In this document: positions 9,101 to 16,289 of the stretch, in pieces
How positions within the stretch are numbered: the first letter of the stretch is position 1
Layout: each line of letters starts with the position of its first letter
Assembly: GCF_900143535.1 (NCBI RefSeq)
Contig: NZ_FRFA01000022.1
Coordinates: forward strand, 1-54,595
Reading direction: 5' to 3'
From: Tateyamaria sp. Alg231-49
GTDB lineage: Bacteria > Pseudomonadota > Alphaproteobacteria > Rhodobacterales > Rhodobacteraceae
DNA: 54,595 nt
The notes under the pieces: generated by a model
Seen by the model: only the letters and a program-made list of their open reading frames with translations
Database searches by the model: none
What the model was told of the DNA's origin: nothing
Translations under genes and position numbers: made by a program

Positions 9101-10347
9101 GGTTGACTGGTATCCTGTGCCATCGCTTTGATCACTCGAGACAGATGTCCCGCCACATCCTGTGCCGAGCGCCCCTCCAGCAAGTCATCGTGCACATCAA
9201 GTGCTAACTGAGCGCCCGCGCCATCAAAATCCATAACGTGCAAGCGGATCGGATGGTGGGCGTCATGTGAACCCGAATGAAGCCACTGCGCAGTTGAAGG
9301 CGCTTGTGCGAAGTCGTCAAACTTCGCGTGGAGGAAGTTTAGAACACAGGCTGGGGTGCCGGCTTCCACCGCGGCAACGGCGCCTGGTTTTGCAGCTTTC
9401 AAAAAACCTCCCAGACCATCTTTCACCCGCTCAAAGAGTTTTGAGAAACTGTCCGAGCCTTGGACGTCGATTGCCCAAGGTAGAACTTCCACGAAAAGCC
9501 CGATCGTCGCCCGGTCTTGGGGTGTTAAACGATTGTGAACGGGCAGCGCGATAACTGCACGGTCGTCACCGCTCACCCGGTGGACGAATGCAGCGTAAGC
9601 CGTCAGGATCAAAGCCAATCTTGTGAGATCTGGCGTAAAGAGCCGAAAGGCGGGGGTGTCTCCCAAAGCCCAGAACGCAGAAAGGTCTTCAGGAGCAATG
9701 TCAAGTTGGGCGCGCGAAGAGCCTGTGTGGCGCTTGGAGGGGCCTCCGTACGGCGGCGATTGCGGTGTTGTCCTTGCTGCTGCTCGATCTGAAGGCGAAA
9801 CGGCAGCCGCAATCCTTCTCGCGGCGTCAAAGTAGCTAGGCGCCGATGACAGCAGCGTGTCGGGCTTGGCATATCGCTCAGAGACCACGTGAAAAAAAAG
9901 CGCGCCGGATTGAGCGTCACAGGCGATGTGATGTTGGGCAGACAGCCAAACCCAATGGTCGGTGCCCATCTTAACCAACCGCGCTCGATAAGTCGTCTGG
10001 CTAAGATCAAAGGGGAGCTGTATCCACTCGTTCAGACCGGATTGCAACATGGTTTCAGGGTCAGAAAAACCGCTGAGATCAACGAAATCGTCTAGACGGA
10101 AATCATGACTGCCAACGCGCTGGACAACACCATCTGACCCGTCTTCGAAGATCGATGACAGAGCCTCCGATTCATTCACCACTTGAGCAATCGCCGTGCC
10201 AAAGCGCGCAGGCTCAATGTCTTGGTACAAGTCGAAGCGCCAGACCATCGAATAGCTGGCGTCACCTGGAGACGCTTGGGCTCCGCGCCAAAAAAGTTCC
10301 TGGCTGGGGGTCAGGGGCGTGGCCTGCGAAATCAGCGCGCCTTCCAT
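6160..10347 (-). CDS. NRPS 1: C-A-T with a PP-loop ATP-pyrophosphatase inserted in the A domain
   Basis: A 1395-residue NRPS module. The condensation domain spans about 8-420 with HHIACDA at 139-145 (last Gly of HHxxxDG replaced by Ala). The adenylation core starts near 440: YVLFTSGSTGIPKG at 583-596, NEYGPTE at 723-729, YRTGD at 809-813 and A8 at 833-846. Pocket residues read D-L-T-K-V-G-E-V-G, very close to known Asn (and Asp) codes. About 335 foreign residues then follow (870-1205): a CxxC...CxxC ribbon (Cys877/880/897/900), the PP-loop SGGKDS (942-947), a CQGC pair (1013/1016), and an SWDVRMGHKTR segment. The A domain resumes with A9/A10 (NGKVD near 1253), then a carrier domain with Ser1315. 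The ATG at 10347 is chosen over the one at 10428 because it lies one base after the carrier-protein stop and just before the C1 motif LTPSQ. The insert resembles sugar amidotransferase or tRNA-thiolation PP-loop enzymes. Confidence 0.92.
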   Translation of the reverse strand: MEGALISQATPLTPSQELFWRGAQASPGDASYSMVWRFDLYQDIEPARFGTAIAQVVNESEALSSIFEDGSDGVVQRVGSHDFRLDDFVDLSGFSDPETMLQSGLNEWIQLPFDLSQTTYRARLVKMGTDHWVWLSAQHHIACDAQSGALFFHVVSERYAKPDTLLSSAPSYFDAARRIAAAVSPSDRAAARTTPQSPPYGGPSKRHTGSSRAQLDIAPEDLSAFWALGDTPAFRLFTPDLTRLALILTAYAAFVHRVSGDDRAVIALPVHNRLTPQDRATIGLFVEVLPWAIDVQGSDSFSKLFERVKDGLGGFLKAAKPGAVAAVEAGTPACVLNFLHAKFDDFAQAPSTAQWLHSGSHDAHHPIRLHVMDFDGAGAQLALDVHDDLLEGRSAQDVAGHLSRVIKAMAQDTSQPIDTVALSSSAEITRIAQLTQGAPAQYGDDVPVLEQIATQVARTPQAIALRQGDIQVTYGDLWHRAGGIAAQVSTADLPPGPIAIHMARSIELMVSILGVMRAGRTFVPIAANTAEARLKTILDAAGVVAGLGDQTTARRFTQAGVLSLPHPQTGADHQDPELSPIAYVLFTSGSTGIPKGVEVTQRGLAGYISWATRTFSKSGLENYALFSSLSFDLTITSIFTPLTYGGSVVIYLETSENDQAVLEVFEEDAVDVVKLTPSHLALVCAVGRPVSRIKTLVLGGENLAASLCQRARKVLGSDIEFLNEYGPTEAVVGAMVHRFDPARDTGASVPIGRPADGVTLTLRDAGLVPVPPGVKGEICIAGRLAAGYLGQPDLTAEKFVTTPDGERIYRTGDLGRLRMDGVFEYLGRDDQQLKINGVRIEKAEIENALMSVPGVQTAHVALPLQHTKVNQSGHQNCVQCGLPSNYPNVTFDSTGLCQICADFDSYKDRAAAYFRTEPELEAKVVDAAAKSRGAYDAVMLLSGGKDSTYAAYRLGALTNRVLAVTLDNGFIAEVAKANIARVARDLGWDHRFLTTDKMNQIFVDSLNTHANVCQGCFKAIYTLAIRTARAEGAPIVITGLSRGQFFETRLTPELFQNAAPTCSQLEDMVDRARRRYHAENDAVARLLETEDLADGKFLEDVEIVDLYRYIDVPVAEIYRFLKERGTWRRPDDTGRSTNCLINDAGIHEHKRRHGFHNYALPYSWDVRMGHKTRAEAMDELADEIESDSVAAIMGRIGYTAADQNVGDAKIVAYAVSDQELSEQSLMDALRARLPREAVPARIVVVNDLALTSNGKVDTARLPAPSAHATQSGVTQAPDEPPSTPTEQKLAQIIQQICGLSDIGRHTDFFDLGIDSLASVQIAMRANELGLALPTTAVFEARTLAALAQIAEIGDSSAAQSSAFAETDHAGPTDILAPEDLDIDDEDLAGLAQALS
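6740..7750 (-). other. Inserted PP-loop ATP-pyrophosphatase domain within NRPS 1
   Basis: This marks the coding region of the insert between adenylation motifs A8 and A9. From the N-terminal side it contains a zinc-ribbon-like CVQC and CQIC pair, the nucleotide-binding SGGKDS loop (7507-7524), a downstream CQGC and single cysteines at about residues 1062 and 1139 of the synthetase. The CxxC-ribbon plus SGGKDS plus second CxxC order is shared by WbpG/PseA-like N-acetyl sugar amidotransferases and by TtuA/Ncs6-type sulfur transferases. Which reaction applies cannot be told from sequence. A8-A9 is the site where methyltransferase insertions are known in other interrupted A domains. Confidence 0.88.
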
Positions 10348-10348
10348 T

Positions 10349-10621
10349 TCAGGCCTCTGCCGCAGCCAGCGATACGCGGCCCGAAATGTATTGACCAATG
10401 GCCTGAACGGATTCAAAGTTTTCCACAACTACGTCAGTGAATGGGACAGTGACGTTGAACGTTTCTTCGATGAAGGTGACCAACGACATAACAGCAAGGG
10501 AGTCCAATAGGCCGCTTACCAGCAGTTCCTCGTCGTCAGCTATTTCTTGGCCCAACAACAGCGTTTTGTTTACGTAGCTTCGCAAAGAGGCCACAGTTTG
10601 GTCATGCAGCGTTTCTGTCAA
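10349..10621 (-). CDS. Free-standing acyl/peptidyl carrier protein
   Basis: A small carrier protein of about 90 residues that would hold the acyl or aminoacyl starter as a phosphopantetheine thioester. The attachment Ser is in LLVSGLLDSLAVMS, about residue 41, followed by helix 2 and the FNVTVPFTDVVVENF segment. I prefer the TTG at 10621 as start because GGAGAG lies five bases upstream. The ATG at 10642 would add seven residues, giving 97. Either way the start overlaps the 3' end of the adenylation gene, and the stop is one base before the NRPS 1 ATG. It is the likely partner of the upstream adenylation enzyme and the donor for the NRPS 1 condensation domain. Confidence 0.88.
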   Translation of the reverse strand: MTETLHDQTVASLRSYVNKTLLLGQEIADDEELLVSGLLDSLAVMSLVTFIEETFNVTVPFTDVVVENFESVQAIGQYISGRVSLAAAEA

Positions 10622-12080
10622 CGTTTCTCTCCACCATCGCATTGCGGTCTATTTTGCCCGTAGAAGTGCGCGCCAACGCAGTGAGACATGTGAACTCAGC
10701 CGGCACGCAGTAAGTGGGAAGCCAAGCAGCAACATGCATGGCAAGATCACTTGAATTCACGGAGTTGATGTCGCCCGAGATAAATGCATGCAGGCTGTGA
10801 CCGTCAGCGGTAAGGACCACAGCCGCCTCTCGAACCAACGGGTGGTATGACAACACCAATTCCACCTCATCCAATTCCACGCGGTGGCCCCGCAGTTTCA
10901 CCTGTCGGTCAGCACGCCCGATCAAAGAGAAAGTGCCGTCCACCGCACAGGTAACGAGATCGCCGGTGCGATAGAACCTCCGAGATTGTCCCGAATGGGT
11001 CAGTGTTTCAAACGCCGCATTGGTTCTCACAGGATCGTTCCAATAGCCGGTCATGACCTGGTCCGAGGCAATGAGCAACTCGCCGCTCTTACTGACCCGA
11101 GCCACGACCCCATCGTCCGCCTGACCTATAGGTACGGCGCTGACACCGTCGATTTGATCAGGTCTCAGTTGCGCCGTGGTGCAATGATTGGTCTCGGTCG
11201 GACCGTAGGCGTTGAAGAGCTGAGCCTTTGGCAAGACCTTCGACACCCTGCCCAGAATCTTCGGCGGAATTGTCTCGCCAGCAAACATCACTAGTCGCAA
11301 ACTTGACATGTCCCGCGTCTCTAGGGCCCCTCGGTCCAAGATCTGCGCGATCGCGAAGGGAACCGAATACCAGACAGTGACCTGCTCCTCCGAAACCAAC
11401 ATTGTCAGACTTGCGGGCAGTTTGGCGTGGGCTTCAGGTATCACAACAACAGTCGCACCCGCCCCAAGCGTAGCGAAGATGTCAAAGATTGACATATCGA
11501 AATGTAAGGGCGTCAGATGCGTGACGCGATCCTCGGGTCCAAGCGCGCAAAGTTTCGCGGACATCTGGGCGTAAGCCATGCCGCTCCTATGCGTGTGGCA
11601 AATTCCCTTCGGCGTTCCGGTAGAGCCCGAGGTGTAGAGTATATAGGCTAAATCATCGGGTGTCCGGATAGCGGGCTTTGAGATCGGTTGGGCATCGACT
11701 GCGTCGTTCAGCAGGCTGTGCGACCAATACTCGGGCAATCGTCGCGTTCGCGCAGGCTCTGTGAGCACCAATTTCGGAGAGCAATCGGACAGAATCGTAA
11801 ATATTCGCTCTTCAGGAGCAGCCGGATCGATCGGCACATAAGCGGCCCCCACACGCAGCACACCCAAAACAGCCGCGATCGTATGGAAGGATTTCGCCGC
11901 ATAGATCGCCACGCGATCGCCCGGTACAACGCCCTTGGCCACCAAGTGACCGGCAACGCTATTTGCTGCGCGGTCCAGAGCTGCGAAGCTGTAGTCGGCA
12001 CTTTGAAACCTCACAGCCGTGTTGTTGGGCTTGCGGGCGGACCAATTGGCGACAGGGCTGTCCAGAAAATCTACCGTCAC
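10602..12080 (-). CDS. Free-standing amino acid adenylation enzyme
   Basis: A 492-residue adenylate-forming enzyme with no condensation or carrier domain. Visible motifs are YILYTSGSTGTPKG, HFDMSIFDIF, NAYGPTETNHCT, FYRTGDL, GRADRQVKLRGHRVELDEVE and the terminal TSTGKIDRN with the A10 lysine. Hand-aligned pocket residues read D-M-F-Y-M-A-A-H-C. They share D, Y, A and C with the proline-type code I recall for PltF/RedM-like enzymes but differ elsewhere, so a small cyclic or beta-type amino acid is possible and not proven. It should load the carrier protein encoded immediately downstream. The ATG lies two bases after the stop of the HupE-like gene. Together with the carrier and the dehydrogenase it resembles the free-standing trio that makes pyrrolyl or dehydro-aminoacyl starters. 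Confidence 0.88.
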   Translation of the reverse strand: MTVDFLDSPVANWSARKPNNTAVRFQSADYSFAALDRAANSVAGHLVAKGVVPGDRVAIYAAKSFHTIAAVLGVLRVGAAYVPIDPAAPEERIFTILSDCSPKLVLTEPARTRRLPEYWSHSLLNDAVDAQPISKPAIRTPDDLAYILYTSGSTGTPKGICHTHRSGMAYAQMSAKLCALGPEDRVTHLTPLHFDMSIFDIFATLGAGATVVVIPEAHAKLPASLTMLVSEEQVTVWYSVPFAIAQILDRGALETRDMSSLRLVMFAGETIPPKILGRVSKVLPKAQLFNAYGPTETNHCTTAQLRPDQIDGVSAVPIGQADDGVVARVSKSGELLIASDQVMTGYWNDPVRTNAAFETLTHSGQSRRFYRTGDLVTCAVDGTFSLIGRADRQVKLRGHRVELDEVELVLSYHPLVREAAVVLTADGHSLHAFISGDINSVNSSDLAMHVAAWLPTYCVPAEFTCLTALARTSTGKIDRNAMVERNVDRNAA

Positions 12081-12082
12081 TT

Positions 12083-13291
12083 TCAGCCCCCAGAGACGAC
12101 GAGGGTTGCTGGCACAAAGAGATGCTGAGTGCGTTCAACAAACCAGAAAAGCGCCACGGCGATCAGAGCGACCGAGCCCGCCTGTAAGCTGACAAACTGA
12201 TACGCGCGGTAGTGGCGCAGGGCAAAAAGGATCGGGAATACCGCAAGTACGATTGCCAACTGGCCGAGTTCCACACCGATGTTAAAGGCGGCTAAGCCTA
12301 CCGCTTTACGAGCGGGGTCGAGCCCTAAGGGTTCCAGCACATTTGCAAAACCGAAGCCGTGGAAAAGACCGAAGGCAAAGACGATTATCCAAGATTGAGT
12401 GTGAAAGCGCGGAAATAGAGTGCCAAAGGCCACGATCGCTATGGAAATGGCAATCACGGCTTCGACCAACACCACAGGCAAGGTCAAAATATTGAAGGTC
12501 GCCAAGCTCAGCGTCACCGTGTGGGCCAGAGTGAACACGGTGACGATCTTGACCGTAGTCATCAAGCTTTGACGTAAACCGCCAGCGGGCGACCAACGAC
12601 CTTGATCCACAAACATCACAGCAGGAATTAGAAGCGCGATTAGAAAAAGGACATGGTCAAAGCCGAGCCAAATATGCCAGACGCCATGTTCCAGAAAGGT
12701 CAACGCCACTTGCAGGGTCGGCTCGTCGTTCAAAAATAACTGTTGCCGACCGTCACCCGGTAAAAACGCAAGTGAGATATAGCTCTCGTTTTCACCCATG
12801 GAAGTCCGGGTGTTCGACCCGATCAAAGCATATCCACGGTGGCCTGAATCCACTTCTGCAAACATGGCATCGTAGGACATTTCGATTGTCAGCGGCGTTA
12901 GGCCGACGTCTAAGACCTCAAACCCAAGCTGCGCAAAAGTGCCAGCTTCGGTGTCCAGAAAGTCAACGCCGTCAAAGGCTACATCGTAGCGCCGCTCTTC
13001 CCAAAACAGCGTCATTCGCTCTTCGAAATATGTTTTGAGCGTTGGGTAGCTCGCGATTACCTCGTCGCGGGTGAGCGGTACGGTGCCCGTTTCAGGGCGA
13101 ACGATCTTCGCCAACTCTTCCAACCGCACTTCGACACGTCCACTCAATGTGGTATCGGTCACGTCAAAATAGACGTAGCTTTGGTTGATGCTGTGCGCTT
13201 GCGCAGGAACTCCAGCGAGCGTTACCCATACGACAGTAACCAACCAGATGTGGCAGCTGAGTATTGCCTTGAGCGTATTTTTGAATGCCAT
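12083..13291 (-). CDS. HupE/UreJ_2-like membrane protein
   Basis: A 402-residue membrane protein. It has an N-terminal signal peptide (cleavage probably after AQA, about residue 32), a roughly 170-residue extracytoplasmic beta-rich region, and then about seven membrane segments. These include the conserved HIWLGFDHVLFLIALL stretch (His, Asp, His) and FTLAHTVTLSLA with another His, plus GLFHGFGFANVL. These His-containing helices are typical of the HupE/UreJ_2 family, for which metal (nickel or copper) transport is proposed. It is locked into the biosynthetic operon: 3 bases after the dehydrogenase stop and 2 bases before the adenylation ATG. A role in product export, self-protection or metal handling for the metallophore-like product is inference only. 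Confidence 0.82.
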   Translation of the reverse strand: MAFKNTLKAILSCHIWLVTVVWVTLAGVPAQAHSINQSYVYFDVTDTTLSGRVEVRLEELAKIVRPETGTVPLTRDEVIASYPTLKTYFEERMTLFWEERRYDVAFDGVDFLDTEAGTFAQLGFEVLDVGLTPLTIEMSYDAMFAEVDSGHRGYALIGSNTRTSMGENESYISLAFLPGDGRQQLFLNDEPTLQVALTFLEHGVWHIWLGFDHVLFLIALLIPAVMFVDQGRWSPAGGLRQSLMTTVKIVTVFTLAHTVTLSLATFNILTLPVVLVEAVIAISIAIVAFGTLFPRFHTQSWIIVFAFGLFHGFGFANVLEPLGLDPARKAVGLAAFNIGVELGQLAIVLAVFPILFALRHYRAYQFVSLQAGSVALIAVALFWFVERTQHLFVPATLVVSGG

Positions 13292-13294
13292 TGA

Positions 13295-14449
13295 TTACCC
13301 CCGTCGCCGTCCGGCAAGTTTTGCGATTATATTCCTCTGTACGTCGGACGTCCCGGAATAGATCACTCCACCAAGTGAATCGTTCACATCGACACCCGTT
13401 TGCGCGCCGACCAAATACCCCTGCGCCCCCATCGTGCGCATCGCATCCAGACTCGATTGCAAAAAAGCCTCCGCGATATGCAGATTGCACATGGCCGCCA
13501 GTTGGCTAAGGGTCTGGCCTTCATCGTAGGCTTGTGCGGCACGGAAAAGCATGAGGCGAGAGGTCTCCAGCCTCACGGCCATATCTGCCAACCGATTGGT
13601 TACCGATTGATGTTCTATTATCGGCTTGCCAAAAGATTGGCGGGTGCGGGCGTGATCCAAGCAATCATCGAGTTGGCGCGCCATGGCGCCGACATGCGGG
13701 GCCAGAATAAAGGCGCGTTCCCACTCAAGAACTGTTTGAAAGATCTTTGCTCCGGCTCCTTCAGGACCAAGGCGACGATCTTCCGGGACCCATGTGTCTT
13801 TCATCTCAAACTGCCCCATGGGAAGTGTTTTGAGGCCAATTTTCTCCTGCGCCTCACTTGCTGACACACCAGGATCAGCTCTCTCGACGAGGAAGGCGGA
13901 GATGCCCCAAGCTTTTTTTTCCGGCGCCGTTGAGGCAAAGACGATGGCTACGTCGCAAACCGGCGCCATACCGATGTAACACTTCTGTCCATTCAGAATG
14001 TACCCTTCATCCTGCTTGGTCGCGTGGGTCGTCATGGAAAGCGCATCAGACCCTGAACTCTCCTCGGTGATGGCAAAAGCGCCGATCGTGCGACCCGACA
14101 TCATGTCGGGAAGGTATCGGGCTTGCTGCTCCGCTGTACCGAATGCCACAAGTGGTTGTTGTACTGTCCAGACATGGCTGCCCAAACCCATCGTGAATCC
14201 ATTGTCCGGGCAGTTATGACCCAAGGTTTCAAGCATCCGCACAAATGTGCTGACACTCTGACCCCCTCCACCTAAGGATGGAGGCATCAGAGCGCTCAGA
14301 ACACCCAGCTCTGCCGCGGTTTTCCAAGCTTGCCGCCAGTCCTGAGCCACTTCGTCAAGAAATGCCGGCCCAAATAAATACTCGGAAGACAGAGCGTCCG
14401 GCGTCCCTGTTCTTTCAAAAGGACCAACTTGCGCTTGAGTGTGGTTCAT
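13295..14449 (-). CDS. Acyl-CoA dehydrogenase-like flavoenzyme
   Basis: A 384-residue member of the acyl-CoA dehydrogenase fold, FAD dependent. It has the middle-domain FAITEESSGSD pattern near 125-134, WGISAFLVE near 181, the RQSFGKPIIEHQSV motif near 270-283 and the C-terminal YSGTSDVQRNIIA near 364-376. The Glu used as base by medium- and short-chain enzymes in this last motif (YEGTSE) is Ser here. Glu244 in LEWER sits where isovaleryl-type enzymes carry their base. Its place at the head of an operon with a free adenylation enzyme and carrier suggests that it oxidises a carrier-bound aminoacyl group, as PltE/RedW-type enzymes do, rather than a CoA ester. This is the first gene of the operon; the ATG at 14449 has only a weak ribosome site. 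Confidence 0.87.
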   Translation of the reverse strand: MNHTQAQVGPFERTGTPDALSSEYLFGPAFLDEVAQDWRQAWKTAAELGVLSALMPPSLGGGGQSVSTFVRMLETLGHNCPDNGFTMGLGSHVWTVQQPLVAFGTAEQQARYLPDMMSGRTIGAFAITEESSGSDALSMTTHATKQDEGYILNGQKCYIGMAPVCDVAIVFASTAPEKKAWGISAFLVERADPGVSASEAQEKIGLKTLPMGQFEMKDTWVPEDRRLGPEGAGAKIFQTVLEWERAFILAPHVGAMARQLDDCLDHARTRQSFGKPIIEHQSVTNRLADMAVRLETSRLMLFRAAQAYDEGQTLSQLAAMCNLHIAEAFLQSSLDAMRTMGAQGYLVGAQTGVDVNDSLGGVIYSGTSDVQRNIIAKLAGRRRG

Positions 14450-14762
14450 ATATGCCGCTCGACTTGCTTCTGCGTCTTCACGCGAGGTTGCTGGTTTTTT
14501 TCTTAATGGTGTGTACTCAAACCGTGACTGATTGGAAAGTTAGGGCGGGCTTCAGGTGTGTCCAATTCTCGAAACGCCGTCAACTTTTTCGAAGGGAGAT
14601 ACGCGCGAGTGCTACCCGGGCCGACCAAAGTGAACCCAGTTCTTCAAACCAGAGATCCTTGCAGTCAGGCTTCGAAATTAGGCTCTGAACCCAGTTTACG
14701 GAGCGCTTGAAGCCATTGAGTGCCACTAATTCATTGCGTCCAAAAGGCTGTGCACATTGCAA

Positions 14763-14811
14763 AATCTAATCTGAGCGATGATGAGTGGGCGGTTATCGAG
14801 CCTTGTTGCGG
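14763..14811 (+). pseudogene. IS5-family transposase N-terminal remnant
   Basis: A 15-codon open stretch translates to NLSDDEWAVIEPCCG and then hits a stop. LSDDEWAVIEP is the conserved beginning of IS5-family (DUF4096-type) transposases. Nothing of the rest of the transposase follows, so this is debris of an old insertion upstream of the biosynthetic operon. Confidence 0.6.
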
Positions 14812-14885
14812 ATGAAGCCTACTGCGTACACTGGACCATCAACCCGGTCTGGACGGCGCTGGCGCCATAGGCGCAGCATTTGGGA

Positions 14886-14965
14886 AGTTTGGGCTCAGAG
14901 CAGTCTTTCGCTGCACTCGGCCTGAATGACTGCATTGCGGACTAAACCGCCATTTGCCGCTGAGG
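14886..14965. repeat. Dispersed intergenic repeat copy
   Basis: The stretch reads GGGCTCAGAGCAGTCTTTCG, then CTGCACTCGGCCTGAATGAC, then TGCATTGCGGACTAAACCGC. Close relatives occur at 259-330, and a shorter version (CTCAGAGCAGTC...GGATGACTGCAATG) lies at 22491-22535. It is non-coding and found only between genes. Confidence 0.55.
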
Positions 14966-15237
14966 CGCGCGCGCCTTAGTTTCCTGGCCTGTGGCGAGGC
15001 ATTCACCCCAAGCGCAAAACCGCCCGGTTCTGCTCGACCAAATGCCGCGTGGCCGCGCATAGGTCACAGGCGTGAGATGTTGCAAATTGCAACACCTACT
15101 TGCCCAGTCGGGTTTGTGTGTGGAGGCACCCAGTAATCAATCTAGCTGGTCATGATTACTGGGATACCGGAGCTACAGCTCCCACTTACAACACAAAAAC
15201 CATGCGTGACCGCTTAAGTTGCGTCAAACGAGCTTAG

Positions 15238-15264
15238 GGATAGGTCCACTATCCTTTTGGATAG
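15238..15264. promoter_or_regulatory. Nested inverted repeats GGATAG/CTATCC upstream of the stress-protein gene
   Basis: The order is GGATAG, five bases, CTATCC, four bases, GGATAG, so the central copy pairs with either flank. The core TATCC-TTTT-GGATA (15250-15263) has the 5-4-5 geometry of a dimeric regulator site. The same core, TATCC-N4-GGATA, occurs before the histidine kinase gene at 18454-18467, and a degenerate copy at 17845-17860. A second hairpin, CCTGCT-ATTC-AGCAGG, follows at 15270-15285. The site lies 66 to 92 bases upstream of the GTG start. Confidence 0.5.
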
Positions 15265-15329
15265 GTTATCCTGCTATTCAGCAGGCAAAATCATGCTAGA
15301 CTTTGGTTGCTTTAGGAGGAGGCGAAACC

Positions 15330-15737
15330 GTGTATCAAAATATTCTCATCCCTATCGTGTTTGATGACGAACACGACCAGAAAAATTCGATAGAGCTGGG
15401 TGGTCTTTTGGCAGCGACAAATGCCCAGGTCACATTTCTGCATGTGATTGAAAGTATACCTGCATATGCAACGTCTTATATACCAGAGGATTTGCAAAAA
15501 GAACTTCGAGTAGCTCTACAACAAGCCATAGATGATATTGCTGCGCATTTGCCTGGTGCGACGGGGCAACTTGTAGAGGGGCATTCTGGTCGAACTATTT
15601 TGGACTATGCGCAAGAGCATGGGGTGGATTTGATCATTATCGAGTCTCACAGACCTGGTTTTCAGGATCTGTTCCTAGGGAGCACAGCGGCACATGTGGT
15701 GCGTCATGCCGCCTGCGCGGTGCATGTGCTCAGGTAG
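15330..15737 (+). CDS. Universal stress protein (UspA-like), single domain
   Basis: A 135-residue cytosolic UspA-fold protein. It starts YQNILIPIVFD, has the central FLHVIES strand, and ends with the nucleotide-binding loop pattern SHRPGFQDLFLGSTAAHVVRHA (His/Gly-x-Gly-Ser-Thr type) and AVHVLR. The GTG at 15330 is chosen because AGGAGGAGG ends seven bases upstream; the TTG at 15303 has no such site. Upstream inverted repeats suggest control by a dimeric regulator. It may act in the stress response together with the cyclase and kinase that follow, though no operon link is visible. Confidence 0.9.
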   Translation: MYQNILIPIVFDDEHDQKNSIELGGLLAATNAQVTFLHVIESIPAYATSYIPEDLQKELRVALQQAIDDIAAHLPGATGQLVEGHSGRTILDYAQEHGVDLIIIESHRPGFQDLFLGSTAAHVVRHAACAVHVLR

Positions 15738-15854
15738 GCGAAGTTGCAGCTAAAGCTCGATTTGTTCGCAACTCGGTCAAAGGCCCTCTAGAAGCCGCGT
15801 TCCTTGGCACACAAACTCTGAGCGATCTCAAATCCAAAAGTGACAGGCACAAAT

Positions 15855-16289
15855 ATGCATAGGTTGATACTCAAGATTCTGTTTGTAGGTCTAATACCTC
15901 TTTCCCTCCCGTCCTGCACAGACATGATGGGTGAAGAACAGTCGATGCCGACACGGTCTGATGGGGCAGCATTCTTTGCGCAAAACTGCACGTCGTGTCA
16001 CGGAGCAGATGCGCGCGGAGCAGGCCCGAGCGCGGGCACTCTGACGGTTGTGCCTACCGACTTAACGAAACTCAGCGCAGAGAATGGTGGCACATTTCCT
16101 GAGGCGCGCGCGCTGGCTTATATCTACGGTGATCCAGTCGACAGCCACCTCGCGCGCGTTATGCCGCAATTTGGCGACGAAATGGCGATGGATCTAGTTC
16201 CAGTCGAAATCGACGGCATACTTACCCCGACCCCTCGTGAGTTGGCGGGTCTGTTGTTTTACCTTGAAAGCATTCAGCAATATCCGTGA
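15855..16289 (+). CDS. Cytochrome c-like lipoprotein
   Basis: A protein of about 144 residues with a type II signal sequence: a basic start, the hydrophobic LILKILFVGLIPLSL, and the lipobox LPSC, so it is probably lipidated and membrane-tethered in the periplasm. A single heme c site, CTSCH, follows in QNCTSCHGADARGAGP, with a candidate distal ligand Met in VMPQFGDE. Its last codons overlap the next gene as GTGA. The GTG at 15840 is an alternative start adding five residues; the ATG at 15855 gives a better signal peptide. Pairing with a nucleotide cyclase hints at redox or heme-linked signalling, which is inference. Confidence 0.85.
   Translation: MHRLILKILFVGLIPLSLPSCTDMMGEEQSMPTRSDGAAFFAQNCTSCHGADARGAGPSAGTLTVVPTDLTKLSAENGGTFPEARALAYIYGDPVDSHLARVMPQFGDEMAMDLVPVEIDGILTPTPRELAGLLFYLESIQQYP

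Larger units (their letters stand above)
14450..15329. other. Gap of about 880 bp: operon promoter region, IS5 remnant, repeat copy
   Basis: This stretch must hold the promoter of the minus-strand biosynthetic operon and of the plus-strand stress-protein gene, but I see no convincing -35/-10 pair for the former. It also holds a short IS5-type transposase remnant (14763-14811), a copy of the dispersed intergenic repeat (about 14886-14965), and inverted repeats just upstream of 15330. No intact gene is visible. Confidence 0.6.

Noticed and set aside
10349..10642. The ATG at 10642 as the carrier-protein start, and the ATG at 10428 as the NRPS 1 start
   Set aside because: The TTG at 10621 has a well-spaced GGAGAG, and the ATG at 10347 sits one base after the carrier stop. 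The 10428 start would overlap the carrier gene by 80 bases and precede the condensation domain with non-conserved residues.
10602..12080. Firm assignment of the free adenylation enzyme as proline-specific
   Set aside because: Only four of nine hand-read pocket positions agree with the proline-type code, and the alignment was done by eye.
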